A stretch of 64,000 nt of DNA from Mesorhizobium sp. B2-7-1 (GCF_006440735.1 NZ_VFUA01000005.1:1-64000); one strand, 5' to 3'. Shown: positions 1 through 9,632, numbered from the stretch's first letter. Program-made: numbers and translations. Notes: generated by a model from the letters alone, not told the origin.

Positions 1-293
1 GAACGGCCGTAAAGGTCCATATAGGAGACGGTTATGCCGCAGAGCGTCGCGCCGGAGGCGGCGATGAGGCCGATGACCAGGCTGTTGGCCAAGGCGCCGG
101 AGAGCGCCGGATTGCCGTAGAGCGTGCGGTACCAGTCAAGCGTGAAACCCCGCAGCGGGAATGCCGCCTGGATCGAGTTGTTGAAGGAAAACAGCGGGAT
201 CAAAAGCACCGGCAGATAGAGGAAGACGAGATAGCCAAGCACATAGAGGCCGAGCCAGCCGCCGCCTGAATTGATGTCGGTGCGCGCGCTCAT
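1..293 (-). CDS. ABC transporter permease, PotC-like (partial, runs off window)
   Basis: Inner-membrane permease of a spermidine/putrescine-type ABC importer; only the first ~97 codons are inside the window. The visible start (MSARTDINSGGGW) leads into a first membrane helix (LYVLGYLVFLYLPVLLIPL) and the segment FSFNNS, which is typical of PotC/YdcV proteins. Its ATG overlaps the stop of the upstream permease by 4 bases (ATGA), so the two are translationally coupled. It is the last visible gene of a minus-strand operon that begins with an FAD oxidase. The substrate class (polyamine or related amine) is inferred from the family and neighbours. Confidence 0.85.
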   Translation of the reverse strand, partial: MSARTDINSGGGWLGLYVLGYLVFLYLPVLLIPLFSFNNSIQAAFPLRGFTLDWYRTLYGNPALSGALANSLVIGLIAASGATLCGITVSYMDLYGR

Positions 294-1192
294 GTGCGGC
301 TGCCAAACCGGCGGTCGACGCCGCGCGCGACCAGAACCACGCAGAGGATGACCAGCATGACGCAGACCGACAAGGCCGCGCCGAACGGCCAGTCATTGGC
401 CTTGCCGAATTGCGACTGGATCAACGTTCCGATCATGGTGCTGGCCGGACCGCCGACCATGGCCGGCGTGACATAGTCGCCGACCGTCGGCACGAAGACG
501 ACGAGGGCGGCCGCCAGCACGCCCGGCATGGAGTTCGGCAGCACGACGCGGCGGAAGCTGGTGAAAGGCCGCGCGCCGAGGTCGGAGGCGGCTTCGAGCA
601 GCGATTTCGGGATCGTGTCCAGCGCCACATAGATCGGCAGGATGGCGAAAGGCGCGTAAGCGTGGGCGAGCGTGACGACCACCGCCGCCGGCGTGTTGAG
701 GAAGGCAAGCGTCGGCTCGGACCAGAGGCCGGTCTCGATGAAGGCCGAATTCAGCACCCCATTATAGGCAAGCACGATCTTCCAGGCGAAGACGCGCAAG
801 AGATAGCTGGTCCAGAAAGGCAACGTGACCAGGAAAAGCAGCAGGTTGCGGCGGCGGCCGGCATGGAAGGCGAGGTAATAGGCGACCGGATAGGCGGTGG
901 CGACGGTAGCGAGCGTCACCAGGCCGGCGATGACGAGCGAGCGCAGCGTCACCGTCCAATAGAGTGGGTCGGTGGCGACGGTGACGAAATTCTCCGCCGT
1001 CAGGCCAATGCCGAGCAGCGAGCCGTCATTGCCTCTGAAGGCGAGGAAGACCACGAGGCCGAGCGCGAACAGGATCAGGAAGAAGGTGACCAGCCCGCCC
1101 GGCAGCAGCATGGCGAAGCGGAACGCCGGCGAGATGCGGGTTTCCGGCAATGGCAGTGTTGGAGCGATGGTCGACGACATCGAACTGTCCAT
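290..1192 (-). CDS. ABC transporter permease, PotB-like
   Basis: 300-residue inner-membrane permease of the spermidine/putrescine family. It has about six hydrophobic segments, beginning near residue 30 (FAMLLPGGLVTFFLILFALG). The EAA-like cytoplasmic loop is near residues 195-220 (LLEAASDLGARPFTSFRRVVLP), the contact site for the ATPase subunit. It overlaps the downstream PotC-like gene by 4 bases and lies 94 bases after the oxidase gene on the same strand. A second ATG four codons in (MSSTIAP) is an alternative start. The ATPase and binding protein of this importer are not in the window and presumably lie to the left. Confidence 0.88.
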   Translation of the reverse strand: MDSSMSSTIAPTLPLPETRISPAFRFAMLLPGGLVTFFLILFALGLVVFLAFRGNDGSLLGIGLTAENFVTVATDPLYWTVTLRSLVIAGLVTLATVATAYPVAYYLAFHAGRRRNLLLFLVTLPFWTSYLLRVFAWKIVLAYNGVLNSAFIETGLWSEPTLAFLNTPAAVVVTLAHAYAPFAILPIYVALDTIPKSLLEAASDLGARPFTSFRRVVLPNSMPGVLAAALVVFVPTVGDYVTPAMVGGPASTMIGTLIQSQFGKANDWPFGAALSVCVMLVILCVVLVARGVDRRFGSRT

Positions 1193-1286
1193 CGGATTTT
1201 TGAAATCGACTAATGCTTTTTCATATTCATGAAACTGTCAAGCTGAATCGCAAGCTGAATCGCTTGTGCGCCGCACGCGTTCGGCC

Positions 1287-2570
1287 TCAACGCTCGAATG
1301 CGTCGAGCATGCGGTACCAGGTGATTGCAGCAGCGACGCCGACCTGGCGGAATGCGTGGAACGGGATCGGCCGGATCGGCGACAAGGGAAATGGCAATTG
1401 CCCGGCGTCACCGCTCGCAAGGTAGTTTGCCATGCGCCTGCCCAGCGCGCTCATCAGGCCGACGCCCCTGCCCTGGCAGCCGACGACGGCGAGCAAGCCT
1501 TTCTCCGGCTCATGCAGATGCGGCAAGTGATCCGGCGTCAGCGCCACGCGGCCGAACCAGCGCTTTTCGACGGCGACGCCGGCGAGCGCCGGATAGAGGC
1601 GGATGAGCGCGCGTTCGCAATGCGCCCAATCCGCCGCGCGTGAAGGAAGCGCCATGCGGCCGCGGCCGCCCAGCACCATCCTACCGTCGGGACTCCGGCG
1701 GTAATAGATCAGGATGCGGCGGGAATCCGAAACCGCCTGGCCGCCCGGCAGGATGGTTGCGGCAAGGTCGGCTGGCAACGGCGCGGTGGCAATCTGGAAG
1801 GAATGCAGCGGCACGATCGTCTGCGCGAGGCCGGGCAGCAGCCCATCCGTATAGGCGTTGGTGGCAAGCACGACCGCCTTGGCGCGCAATTCGGTGCCGC
1901 TTTGGGTCGAAACCCGCCAGACGCCGGCTTCCTTGGAGAGCTTCACCACTCGCTGCTGCTCGGCGATGCTGGCGCCGGCGGCCGAGGCGACGCGGGCGAG
2001 TTCGAGTGTATAGGACAGCGGATCGATGACGCCGGCACGGCGGTCGAGCCAGCCGCCGAGATAGCCCCTGGCGCCGGTCATCGCCGCGATCCCGGCCCTG
2101 TCGAGCAGCTCGACGTCGGCGCCGCGCGAGCGCCATTGGCGATCGCGGTTGGCCGCCGCCGTCAAAGCGGTCTCGGTGTGCGCCGCCTGGATCCAGCCAT
2201 TGCGCGTGAACGGCACGGCCAGCTTCTCGTTGCGGATCAAATCGAACACCGCGTCGGCCGTCGCGGCGGTGAATTCCACCAGGGCTTCGCCGCGCTCCTT
2301 GCCGAAATGCCTGAGCAGCCATTCAGGGTCGTATTTGAGGCCGGGAATGACCTGGCCGCCATTGAGGCCCGAAGCTCCCTGCCCGATCGCGCCGGCATCC
2401 AGCACTTGCACCGAAAGGCCGGCGCGTGCCGCATGCAGCGCCGTCGAAAGGCCCATGATGCCGCCGCCGACGATGACCGCGTCCAGCGTGCCGCCGCTCG
2501 ACAATCCGGACTGAAATGCCGGGACTGCCTTGGGCTTTCGCCAGATCGGATCGGAAAAGGCTACGGGCAA
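1287..2570 (-). CDS. FAD-dependent amine/amino-acid oxidase (DAO family, PuuB-like)
   Basis: FAD oxidoreductase of the glycine/D-amino-acid oxidase (DAO) family, similar to gamma-glutamylputrescine oxidases. The dinucleotide-binding motif VGGGIMGLSTALHAARAGL is near residue 30, followed by a substrate domain and a C-terminal FAD-contact segment (VGCQGRGVGLMSALGRRMA). I chose the TTG start at 2570, preceded by AGGTGA at good spacing, giving 427 residues, the usual family length. The frame is open further upstream to 2903, but that part has no family resemblance and overlaps the divergent FAH gene. Being upstream of two polyamine-type permeases suggests oxidation of the imported amine. The exact substrate cannot be read from sequence. 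Confidence 0.82.
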   Translation of the reverse strand: MPVAFSDPIWRKPKAVPAFQSGLSSGGTLDAVIVGGGIMGLSTALHAARAGLSVQVLDAGAIGQGASGLNGGQVIPGLKYDPEWLLRHFGKERGEALVEFTAATADAVFDLIRNEKLAVPFTRNGWIQAAHTETALTAAANRDRQWRSRGADVELLDRAGIAAMTGARGYLGGWLDRRAGVIDPLSYTLELARVASAAGASIAEQQRVVKLSKEAGVWRVSTQSGTELRAKAVVLATNAYTDGLLPGLAQTIVPLHSFQIATAPLPADLAATILPGGQAVSDSRRILIYYRRSPDGRMVLGGRGRMALPSRAADWAHCERALIRLYPALAGVAVEKRWFGRVALTPDHLPHLHEPEKGLLAVVGCQGRGVGLMSALGRRMANYLASGDAGQLPFPLSPIRPIPFHAFRQVGVAAAITWYRMLDAFER

Positions 2571-2769
2571 GAGGTCACCTCGGCGCTGGAGCTTCGTGAA
2601 AATCCTATTGTCGATTTCACAAATTTGAAAGGTCGCTTCGATGGGCCAGTCCGGCCATGGCTGTGTGACAGCATACCGATGGCCATAAATGTTGCGGCGG
2701 GCGGGATAGACGTTTCCACGAAATCGGGGAAAAGTGCCGCGCGCGAAAAAACCGAGAGGAAGCATCACC

Positions 2770-3927
2770 ATGACCGATCCGACCCGCCTGCCCGCCGACG
2801 GAATGTTCGTTGGCCGCGCCAGGACAAGCGAAAGTTCCCATCCGCTGGTGGTCACGGTACGCGAGAGCCAGGTCATCGATATCACCTCGAACGCGGCGCC
2901 CACGGTGCGCGACCTTTGCGAACTGAAGGATCCGGCCGGTTATGTGCGCTCGGCCAAGGGCAAGGCGATCGGCTCGCTCGCCGACATCGCGGCGAACAGT
3001 TTCGAAGACAAACGCGATGCGAAGAAGCCGATCCTGCTTTCGCCCGTCGACCTGCAGGCGGTGAAGGCTTCCGGCGTCACCTTCGTCGTCAGCCTGCTCG
3101 AGCGCGTCATCGAGGAGCAGGCACGCGGCTCGGCCGAAAAGGCGGACGCCATCCGCGCCGACATCGCAGGGCTGATCGGCCATGACCTGTCGAAGCTGAA
3201 GCCCGGTTCGCCCGAAGCCATGGAGATCAAGGCCAAGCTGATCCAGCGCGGCGCCTGGTCGCAATATCTGGAGGTGGGCATCGGCCCGGATGCCGAGATC
3301 TTCACCAAATGCCAGCCGATGGCCTCCGTCGGCTTCGGCGCCGATGTCGGCCTGCATCCCGTCTCCACCTGGAACAATCCGGAGCCGGAGATCGCCATGA
3401 TCGCCGACGGTTCCGGCCGCATCGTCGGCGCCACGCTCGGCAACGACGTCAATCTGCGCGACGTCGAGGGACGCTCGGCGCTGCTGCTCGGCAAGGCCAA
3501 GGACAACAATGCTTCCGCCTCGCTCGGGCCGTTCATCCGCCTGTTCGACGAGACGTTTTCCATCGCCGATGTGAAGCGCGCGACGGTGCGGCTCAGCGTC
3601 GAAGGCGAGGATAGCTTCTCGCTGGAGGGCGCAAGCTCGATGGCGGAAATCAGCCGTTCGCCGGAAGAGCTGGTCAAGGCGGCGATGGGACCCCATCATC
3701 AGTATCCCGACGGGCTGGCGCTCTATCTCGGCACCATGTTCGTGCCCTCGAAGGATCGCGGCGAAAAGGGCAAGGGCTTTACTCACAAGGTCGGCGACAT
3801 CGTCACCATCTCGTCGGAAAAGCTCGGCGCGCTCACCAACCGCGTGCGCCTGTCGCCGGATTGCCCGCACTGGACCTACGGCGCCAGCCACCTGATGCGC
3901 GACCTGTCCAGAGCGGGCCTTCTCTGA
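2770..3927 (+). CDS. Fumarylacetoacetate hydrolase family protein
   Basis: 385-residue protein of the FAH fold, which contains C-C hydrolases, decarboxylases and sugar-acid dehydratases. The C-terminal half carries the family core, with a metal-binding acidic cluster in WNNPEPEIAMI near residues 200-210 and a late segment KVGDIVTISSEKLG. The ATG at 2770 follows GAGAGGA at good spacing; the frame is open to 2734 without a better start. It heads a plus-strand operon with two ABC ATPases, two permeases, a sugar-binding protein and a LacI regulator. I infer that it acts on a keto-acid intermediate of the imported sugar, as AraD1-type dehydratases do, but this is not demonstrated. Confidence 0.8.
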   Translation: MTDPTRLPADGMFVGRARTSESSHPLVVTVRESQVIDITSNAAPTVRDLCELKDPAGYVRSAKGKAIGSLADIAANSFEDKRDAKKPILLSPVDLQAVKASGVTFVVSLLERVIEEQARGSAEKADAIRADIAGLIGHDLSKLKPGSPEAMEIKAKLIQRGAWSQYLEVGIGPDAEIFTKCQPMASVGFGADVGLHPVSTWNNPEPEIAMIADGSGRIVGATLGNDVNLRDVEGRSALLLGKAKDNNASASLGPFIRLFDETFSIADVKRATVRLSVEGEDSFSLEGASSMAEISRSPEELVKAAMGPHHQYPDGLALYLGTMFVPSKDRGEKGKGFTHKVGDIVTISSEKLGALTNRVRLSPDCPHWTYGASHLMRDLSRAGLL

Positions 3928-4032
3928 CGACGTCGGCGAGGCCGGCTGCCATCAGCGTAATTTTTTATGAAATACAGGTGACTACGGGCGCGATCCGCTC
4001 CAAGATCGCATCGCGGTCGGGGGGCCGCCTGA

Positions 4033-5571
4033 ATGTCAGATTCGCCACTGATCTCGGTGCGCAACCTCGCCAAGCGCCTTGGCGGCTTTGTCGCGCTCGA
4101 AGACATGAGCCTTGCCGCGGAGCGGGGCACGATCCATGCCGTCGTCGGCGAAAGCGGCGCCGGCAAGTCGGTTCTGGCCAGGATATTGGCCGGCATTGAG
4201 GGCGCGGATGGCGGCGCGATCGAAATCGACGGCCATAAGGTCGCCATCGACAGCCCGAACACGGCGCGCAAGCACGGCTTAGCGGTGGTGCAGCAGCAAT
4301 CCGCTCTGTTTCCTGACCGCCCGGTGCTCGCCAATCTGTTCGTCAATCGCGAGCCGTTGCAGAGCGGCCTGGTCTCGCGCCGCGAGATGAGGGCGCGCAG
4401 TTTTGCGCTGCTGCGCCAGCTCGGTCTCGCGGTCGATGTCGGCGCGCCGCTCGGCGAGCTCGATCCCGGCGAAAGGCAACTCGTCGGCATCGCCGCCGCA
4501 CTGCTCGAACATCCGAGGCTGCTTGTGCTGGACGAGCCGTGCGAGGCGCTCGACCGAAACCAGCGCGACAGGCTGTTCGCGGTGCTGCGCGAGCTGAAAG
4601 CGCGTGGCATGACCATTCTCCATCTCACCAACCGGCTTGAGGAAGCGCTCGCGCTCGCCGACCAGGTCACAGTCATGCGCAACGGCCGCGACGTGCTCTC
4701 CAAGCCGCGCTCCGACCTGACGGCGACCGAGGAAGCGATGATCGGCCAGTTGGGCCTGACGCTCTTCCCGCTGCCCTTGCGATCGCTGTCGAACCTCGCC
4801 GGCACGCTGCGGCCGCAACTTACCGTTTCCGGCCTGAGCGGCGGCCGGCTCGCGGGCGTCGAGTTCAGCGCCCGCGGGGGCGAGATCATCGGCCTCGCCG
4901 GCCTTCCCGGCTCCGGTGCGTCGGACGTCCTTGCCATGCTGTTCGGCCACCGCAGGGCGCGCAAGGGCAAGGTGCGTTTCCCCGACGGCGATGGCCTGCC
5001 GAGGACCCGCACCGAGGCCGCGCGGCGCGGCATCTGCCTGACCTCCAGCCACGCCGGCGTGATGGCCGACAGATCCATCGCCTTCAACCTCTCCAGCGTG
5101 GTGGTCGGCGCGCGCGACTGGGGCCGTCGCTGGTATTCGCCGAAGGCAGCGGCCGAGCGCGCGGCACGGCAGGTCGAGGCGCTGCGCATTCGAAGCGGAA
5201 GCGACGAGCTCGCCGGGTCCCTGTCCACGGGCGGCCGGCAGAAGGTGGCTATCGGCAGATGGCTGGAGATCGGTCCGCAGGTCGTGCTGCTGGATGAGCC
5301 GGCGCGCGGCATCGACACCGGCAGCAAGCAGGAGATCTACGGGCTGATCCGGCAAATGGCCGCCAGCGGCTGCATCATGCTGCTGCATTCAACCGAAATG
5401 TCCGAGTTGGCCGGACTTTGCGACCGCGTCCTCGCCTTTCGCGACGGCCGGATCGCCGGTGAAGTCGCCGGCGCCGAGATGGACGCCGCGGCTCTTCGCA
5501 AGCTGATCACCGGCGACACGGCGGCACCTGCACCCGAGCCGGCAACGACCAGCCAAAGGAACGCCGCATGA
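4033..5571 (+). CDS. Sugar ABC transporter ATP-binding protein, two NBDs (RbsA-type)
   Basis: 512-residue cytoplasmic ATPase with two ABC domains in tandem, as in RbsA/XylG/MglA. Domain 1 has Walker A GESGAGKS (residues 39-46), a weakly conserved signature (LDPGERQL) and Walker B LLVLDEP. Domain 2 begins near residue 255 with a degenerate Walker A (GLPGSGAS, no lysine), as is usual for the second RbsA domain, then signature LSTGGRQK and Walker B VVLLDEPARGID. Its stop overlaps the downstream permease start by 4 bases. The same operon has another, single-domain ATPase at 8838. Confidence 0.9.
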   Translation: MSDSPLISVRNLAKRLGGFVALEDMSLAAERGTIHAVVGESGAGKSVLARILAGIEGADGGAIEIDGHKVAIDSPNTARKHGLAVVQQQSALFPDRPVLANLFVNREPLQSGLVSRREMRARSFALLRQLGLAVDVGAPLGELDPGERQLVGIAAALLEHPRLLVLDEPCEALDRNQRDRLFAVLRELKARGMTILHLTNRLEEALALADQVTVMRNGRDVLSKPRSDLTATEEAMIGQLGLTLFPLPLRSLSNLAGTLRPQLTVSGLSGGRLAGVEFSARGGEIIGLAGLPGSGASDVLAMLFGHRRARKGKVRFPDGDGLPRTRTEAARRGICLTSSHAGVMADRSIAFNLSSVVVGARDWGRRWYSPKAAAERAARQVEALRIRSGSDELAGSLSTGGRQKVAIGRWLEIGPQVVLLDEPARGIDTGSKQEIYGLIRQMAASGCIMLLHSTEMSELAGLCDRVLAFRDGRIAGEVAGAEMDAAALRKLITGDTAAPAPEPATTSQRNAA

Positions 5572-6602
5572 CCACTGCCGACACCAGCCCGCGCCTGGCC
5601 GGATCGGCGACGCCGAAGACGAAGCCGAGCTTCCGGTTGCCGGCCGAGGCCGGCGTGGTCGTCGCGCTGGTTGTGCTGGTCGGGCTGCTTGGCTGGCTGC
5701 AGCGGTCGTTCCTCGAACCCGCCAATCTGTTTGCGCTGATCGAGCAGGCCGCCCTTCCCGGCATCGCCGCCATCGGCATGGTGTTCGTGCTTTCGCTGCG
5801 CGAGATCGACCTGTCGGTCGGCGCCGTGTTCCACCTTGCGGCGGTCGTCGCGGCAGTCCTGATCGCAGCCGGAATAGATCCCTGGCTTTCGGCGCTCGCC
5901 GGCGTCGCGCTCGGCACCTGCATCGGCCTCGTCAACGGCCTGCTTGCGCAGGCATTGCGGGTGCCGGTTATCGCGGTGACGCTCGGCACCTGGTGGATAG
6001 CCTACGGCCTGTCGTCGGTCGTTGGCAAAGGACAAGCGATCACCCCGCCGGCGGACGACGGCGGTTTCTTCTCGACGCTTTCCGGCAAGGCTTTCGGCGT
6101 GGTGCCGGCAAGCGTCGTCATCTTCGTCCTGCTGGCGCTCACGCTGCACATCGTCCTGCACCGCACGCGCTTCGGCTACCGCGTGCAGGCGACCGGCAGC
6201 AATCCGGAAGCGGCCGCCGATGCCGGCATCGCAACGGCCACCGTGCGGCTGATGGCGCTGGCGCTGATGGGCGCGGTCGCGGGGCTCGCCGGCGTCATTC
6301 ATCTTGGCGCGCAAGGCGCGATCGCGCCCGCCGACGGCAATGACTTCGCCCTGTTCGCCATAACGGCGGCGCTGATCGGCGGCACGCGATTGTCGGGCGG
6401 CCACGGCAGCGTCGTCGGGGCGGCGATCGGCGCGCTGGTAATCCAGGTCGTTTTGAGCGGCATGGCGTTGCTTGGCATCGCCAGCGCATGGACCAGTTTC
6501 GCGGTCGGCGTGCTGCTGGTCGCAGCACTTGCGGTCGACCGGCTGGGCAGGATCTGGCGCAGCCATCGCGCTGATCGCAGGCAGGCGGCCAAGCGCGGCT
6601 GA
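5568..6602 (+). CDS. Sugar ABC transporter permease (RbsC-type)
   Basis: 344-residue polytopic membrane protein of the ribose/xylose permease family (BPD_transp_2). It has a typical early motif near residues 70-90 (MVFVLSLREIDLSVGAV) and the late GGTRLSGGHGSVVGAAIGAL signature. The ATG overlaps the stop of the double-NBD ATPase (ATGA), which argues that the two proteins work together. A second, divergent permease occurs in the same operon at 7847, with the binding-protein gene between them. Confidence 0.9.
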   Translation: MTTADTSPRLAGSATPKTKPSFRLPAEAGVVVALVVLVGLLGWLQRSFLEPANLFALIEQAALPGIAAIGMVFVLSLREIDLSVGAVFHLAAVVAAVLIAAGIDPWLSALAGVALGTCIGLVNGLLAQALRVPVIAVTLGTWWIAYGLSSVVGKGQAITPPADDGGFFSTLSGKAFGVVPASVVIFVLLALTLHIVLHRTRFGYRVQATGSNPEAAADAGIATATVRLMALALMGAVAGLAGVIHLGAQGAIAPADGNDFALFAITAALIGGTRLSGGHGSVVGAAIGALVIQVVLSGMALLGIASAWTSFAVGVLLVAALAVDRLGRIWRSHRADRRQAAKRG

Positions 6603-6805
6603 GGCCCGGCGCCCTCACAGAAAAATCGCCGCAGCTGATGCAATCTGATGGGATTGCTGATGGCGTGCGCGCCTGTGCCAACATCCACTGGCGATGGAGG
6701 CTTGCCACCGCCCGAAAAAGAGAATGCTCTAGACGTTCCGGTCGGCGCTGGCAGGAGATGCGGTCCCAGGCCCGCATTGCGCTGATCCAGGAGGAGAGTT
6801 TCAAC

Positions 6806-7753
6806 ATGGGAGGAAATCGAATGCTTTCGCGGCTAAGACTGCTCGCGCTTGGCTTGATCATGGCCATCGCCATTCCGGCGATGGCTCAGGCCAAGACGTT
6901 CTATTGGATTTCGCATGGCGGCCCGGCCGATCCGGTCTGGACCTACTTCCTGGCCGGGGCCAAGCAATGGGCCAAGGACACGGGCAACACCGTCAACACC
7001 TCGTTCCACAATGGCGACGTCGCGTCCCAGCAGGAGGCCGTGCGCGCCGCGATCGCGGCCAAGGCCGACGGCATCGCCACAACGAGCCCCGATCCGGGCA
7101 GCCTCGTCGAGATCGTCAAGGAGGCCCGCGCGGCCAACATCCCGATCATCAACTTCAACACGCCCGATCCGAAAGCGAACTTCAATGCCTATGTCGGCGG
7201 CGACAACGTCACCTTCGGCAAGCACTGGGCACAGTATCTGGTCGACAAGGGCCTGGTGAAGAAGGGCGACTTCGTCTGGATGCCGGTCGAGATCCCCGGC
7301 GCCACCTATGGCGTGCAGGAAGAGGAAGGCATCAAGAGCGTGTTCGAGCCGGCCGGCATCACCTATGAGGTGACCGAGGCGACGCTCGACCAAGCCGAAG
7401 CGATCAACCGCATGGTCGACTACCTCACCGCGCACAAGGGCAAGGTGAAGGCGATCATCGGCCTGGGCGACCTCGTCACCGGCTCGATCAAGCGCGTGTT
7501 CGACCAGGCCGGCGTGAAGCCGGGCGAAATCCCGGTCGTCGGCTGGGGCAACTCGCTCGACACCACGCAGGAAGTGCTGAACGGCTACGTCAACGCCGGA
7601 CAGTGGCAGGATCCGCAAGCGACCAGCTATATCGCGCTGTCGATGGCCAACATGGCTGCCAGCGGCATCCCTCCGGGCTTCAACGTCATCACCGGCGCGC
7701 TCTATGAGAAGGACACCGCCGGCGTCTACGACAAGATCCTGTCCGGCAAATAA
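6806..7753 (+). CDS. Sugar ABC transporter periplasmic substrate-binding protein
   Basis: 315-residue periplasmic binding protein of the RbsB/Peripla_BP_4 type. A Sec signal peptide covers about the first 30 residues (LRLLALGLIMAIAIPAMAQA, cleavage after AQA). Family features include GDVASQQEAVRAAIAAKADG and the sugar-contact segment VVGWGNSLDT. Two good starts exist: ATG 6806 behind AGGAGGAGAG, and ATG 6821 behind GGGAGGAAA; both leave the signal peptide intact. It is the only binding protein in an operon with two permeases and two ATPases. A strong hairpin-plus-T-run follows the stop. Confidence 0.9.
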   Translation: MGGNRMLSRLRLLALGLIMAIAIPAMAQAKTFYWISHGGPADPVWTYFLAGAKQWAKDTGNTVNTSFHNGDVASQQEAVRAAIAAKADGIATTSPDPGSLVEIVKEARAANIPIINFNTPDPKANFNAYVGGDNVTFGKHWAQYLVDKGLVKKGDFVWMPVEIPGATYGVQEEEGIKSVFEPAGITYEVTEATLDQAEAINRMVDYLTAHKGKVKAIIGLGDLVTGSIKRVFDQAGVKPGEIPVVGWGNSLDTTQEVLNGYVNAGQWQDPQATSYIALSMANMAASGIPPGFNVITGALYEKDTAGVYDKILSGK

Positions 7754-7763
7754 CCCTCAAGCG

Positions 7764-7796
7764 AACGGTCGCGACGCCCTGTCGCGGCCGTTTTTC
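7764..7796 (+). terminator. Rho-independent terminator / attenuator after binding protein gene
   Basis: About ten base pairs of GC-rich stem (CGGTCGCGAC with GTCGCGGCCG, one G-T wobble), a five-base loop (GCCCT) and then TTTTTCTT. It sits 10 bases after the binding-protein stop and 50 bases before the next permease gene. It probably causes partial termination, so that the binding protein is made in excess over the membrane components. Confidence 0.8.
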
Positions 7797-7846
7797 TTCT
7801 CCCCGCGCCGTCCCAATCGGACGGCCGCGCTTTTGTCGCGGGTTCA

Positions 7847-8833
7847 ATGGAAAACCGTTCCTTCATCCAACGCCTGATCGCGCGAGCGGAATTCGGACCG
7901 CTGGTGCTGCTCATCGTCGAGCTCGTCGTCTTCTGGGGCATCAATCCCGACTTCCTGTCGCCGCAGAACATCTCCAACATCCTGGCCTTCACCGTCGAGC
8001 TCGGCCTGATCGCGCTGGCGATGACGCTGTTGATGACATCGGGCGAATTCGACCTTTCGGTCGGCTCGCTGTTCGGCTTCTCGCCGGTGCTGATGTGGAC
8101 GCTCTACAACAGCGGCGTCACCTCGCTGGAAGTGGGCCTGCTGATCGCATTGCTGGTCGCGGCCGTTATCGGACTGGTGAATGGCTGGTTCGTCACGCAG
8201 CTCAAGATCCCGTCCTTCCTGGTGACGCTCGGTATGCTGCTGGTCGTGCGCGGCACGGCATTGTTCATCACCGACGGCTTTCCGCAGCGCACCTGGAGCG
8301 CCGAAGGCAGCTGGCTTGCGAACATCCTGGTCGGCGACTTCTATGTCGGCCCGTTCCGCGTCTACGCCTCGCTGTTCTGGTTCATCGGTGCCGCGATCGT
8401 GCTCGGCTACGTGCTGACGCAGAGCCGGACCGGCAACTGGATCCAGGCCGCCGGCGGCAATCCGAACGCGGCCCGCGCGCGCGGCGTCAACGTCAACCGC
8501 GTCAAGGTCGGCCTGTTCATCCTGTCGGCGGTGATGGCCTCGCTTGCCGGCGTCATCTCGTCGCTGCGCACGTCCGCCGCCAACCCCAACAGCGGCACCG
8601 GCTACGAGCTCGAGGTCATCGCCATGGTGGTGATCGGCGGCACGGCGCTGACCGGCGGGCGCGGCACCATCATCGGCACGGTGCTCGGCATCCTGATCCT
8701 GCGCGTCATGCGCAACGGCATCGTGCTGATCGGCGTGCCAGGCCTTGCCTACAACATCTTCATCGGCGCGATCATCCTCGGCATGATGGCGCTGCATTCA
8801 TGGCTCGAACGCCGGCACCAGGCAGGGACTTAA
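7847..8833 (+). CDS. Sugar ABC transporter permease (second RbsC/FrcC-type)
   Basis: 328-residue BPD_transp_2 family permease, clearly divergent from the one at 5568. It has the early motif MTLLMTSGEFDLSVGSLFG near residue 65 and the late GGTALTGGRGTIIGTVLG signature. It starts at ATG 7847 with only a weak ribosome site and is followed after 4 bases by a single-domain ATPase, so the two probably form one membrane complex of the FrcBCA type. Confidence 0.9.
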   Translation: MENRSFIQRLIARAEFGPLVLLIVELVVFWGINPDFLSPQNISNILAFTVELGLIALAMTLLMTSGEFDLSVGSLFGFSPVLMWTLYNSGVTSLEVGLLIALLVAAVIGLVNGWFVTQLKIPSFLVTLGMLLVVRGTALFITDGFPQRTWSAEGSWLANILVGDFYVGPFRVYASLFWFIGAAIVLGYVLTQSRTGNWIQAAGGNPNAARARGVNVNRVKVGLFILSAVMASLAGVISSLRTSAANPNSGTGYELEVIAMVVIGGTALTGGRGTIIGTVLGILILRVMRNGIVLIGVPGLAYNIFIGAIILGMMALHSWLERRHQAGT

Positions 8834-8837
8834 GACG

Positions 8838-9632
8838 ATGGCCGAGCCCCTGATTCGCATGGAAAATATCCGCAAGTCCTACGGGCGCGTGCAGGCGCTG
8901 GTGGACGCCAATTTCCACGTCAACGAAAAGGAGATCGTCGGCCTGCTCGGCGACAACGGCGCCGGCAAGTCGACGTTGATGAAGGTGCTGTCGGGCGTCG
9001 TGCCATTGACCAGCGGCGACATCTTCATCCGCGGCAAGAAAGTGACCCTGCGCTCGACCAGCGACGCGATCGCGCACGGCATCGAGACGATCTACCAGGA
9101 CTCGGCGCTGGTCACGCAGCTGTCGATCGCGCGCAACCTGTTCCTGGGGCGCGAGCCGATCAAAGCGCCGCGCTTCTTGAACCGCATGGACCAGGAGGCG
9201 ATGAACGCGGTGGCGCGCGACCTGCTCAGGCAAGTCGGCATCACCAAAAACATCCCGCCGACGACGCCGATCGGCTCGCTGTCGGGTGGCGAGCGGCAGG
9301 CCGTGGCGATCGCGCGCGCCATGCATTTCGACAGCGATCTCATCATCCTCGACGAGCCGACCAACAATCTCGGCGTCGCCGAGACGCAAGGGGTGCTGAG
9401 CTTCGTGCGCAGCGCCCGCGATTCCGGCCATTCCTGCATCTTCATCGCGCACAACATCCATCACGTCTTCCAGGTGGTCGACCGCATCGTGGTGATGCGC
9501 CGGGGCAAGGTGGTGGCCGACGACATCGATCCGAAAAAGACGACCGTCGCGGAGGTCGAGCGCGTCATCACCGGCATGTCGGACAAGGAGATCAAGGACG
9601 CGATTTCCGACGGCCCGCAGCAGCATGGCTGA
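8838..9632 (+). CDS. Sugar ABC transporter ATP-binding protein, single NBD (FrcA-type)
   Basis: 264-residue ATPase with one ABC domain: Walker A GDNGAGKS near residue 38, signature LSGGERQAVAIARAM near residue 150, Walker B LIILDEPTNNLG and the switch histidine in FIAHNIHHVF. The short single-domain form matches FrcA-like fructose/ribose ATPases rather than RbsA. It follows its cognate permease by 4 bases and precedes the LacI regulator. Confidence 0.9.
   Translation: MAEPLIRMENIRKSYGRVQALVDANFHVNEKEIVGLLGDNGAGKSTLMKVLSGVVPLTSGDIFIRGKKVTLRSTSDAIAHGIETIYQDSALVTQLSIARNLFLGREPIKAPRFLNRMDQEAMNAVARDLLRQVGITKNIPPTTPIGSLSGGERQAVAIARAMHFDSDLIILDEPTNNLGVAETQGVLSFVRSARDSGHSCIFIAHNIHHVFQVVDRIVVMRRGKVVADDIDPKKTTVAEVERVITGMSDKEIKDAISDGPQQHG

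Noticed and set aside
2615..2630. Possible LacI operator TTTCA-N6-TGAAA upstream of the FAH gene
   Set aside because: Short AT-rich arms without the central CG typical of LacI operators; could be chance.
2571..2903. N-terminal extension of the FAD oxidase
   Set aside because: It overlaps the divergent FAH gene and its promoter, and lacks family similarity; TTG 2570 has a ribosome site.
2617..3891. 424-codon open frame on the minus strand
   Set aside because: Antisense to the FAH-family gene, whose own frame has family motifs and a good ribosome site.
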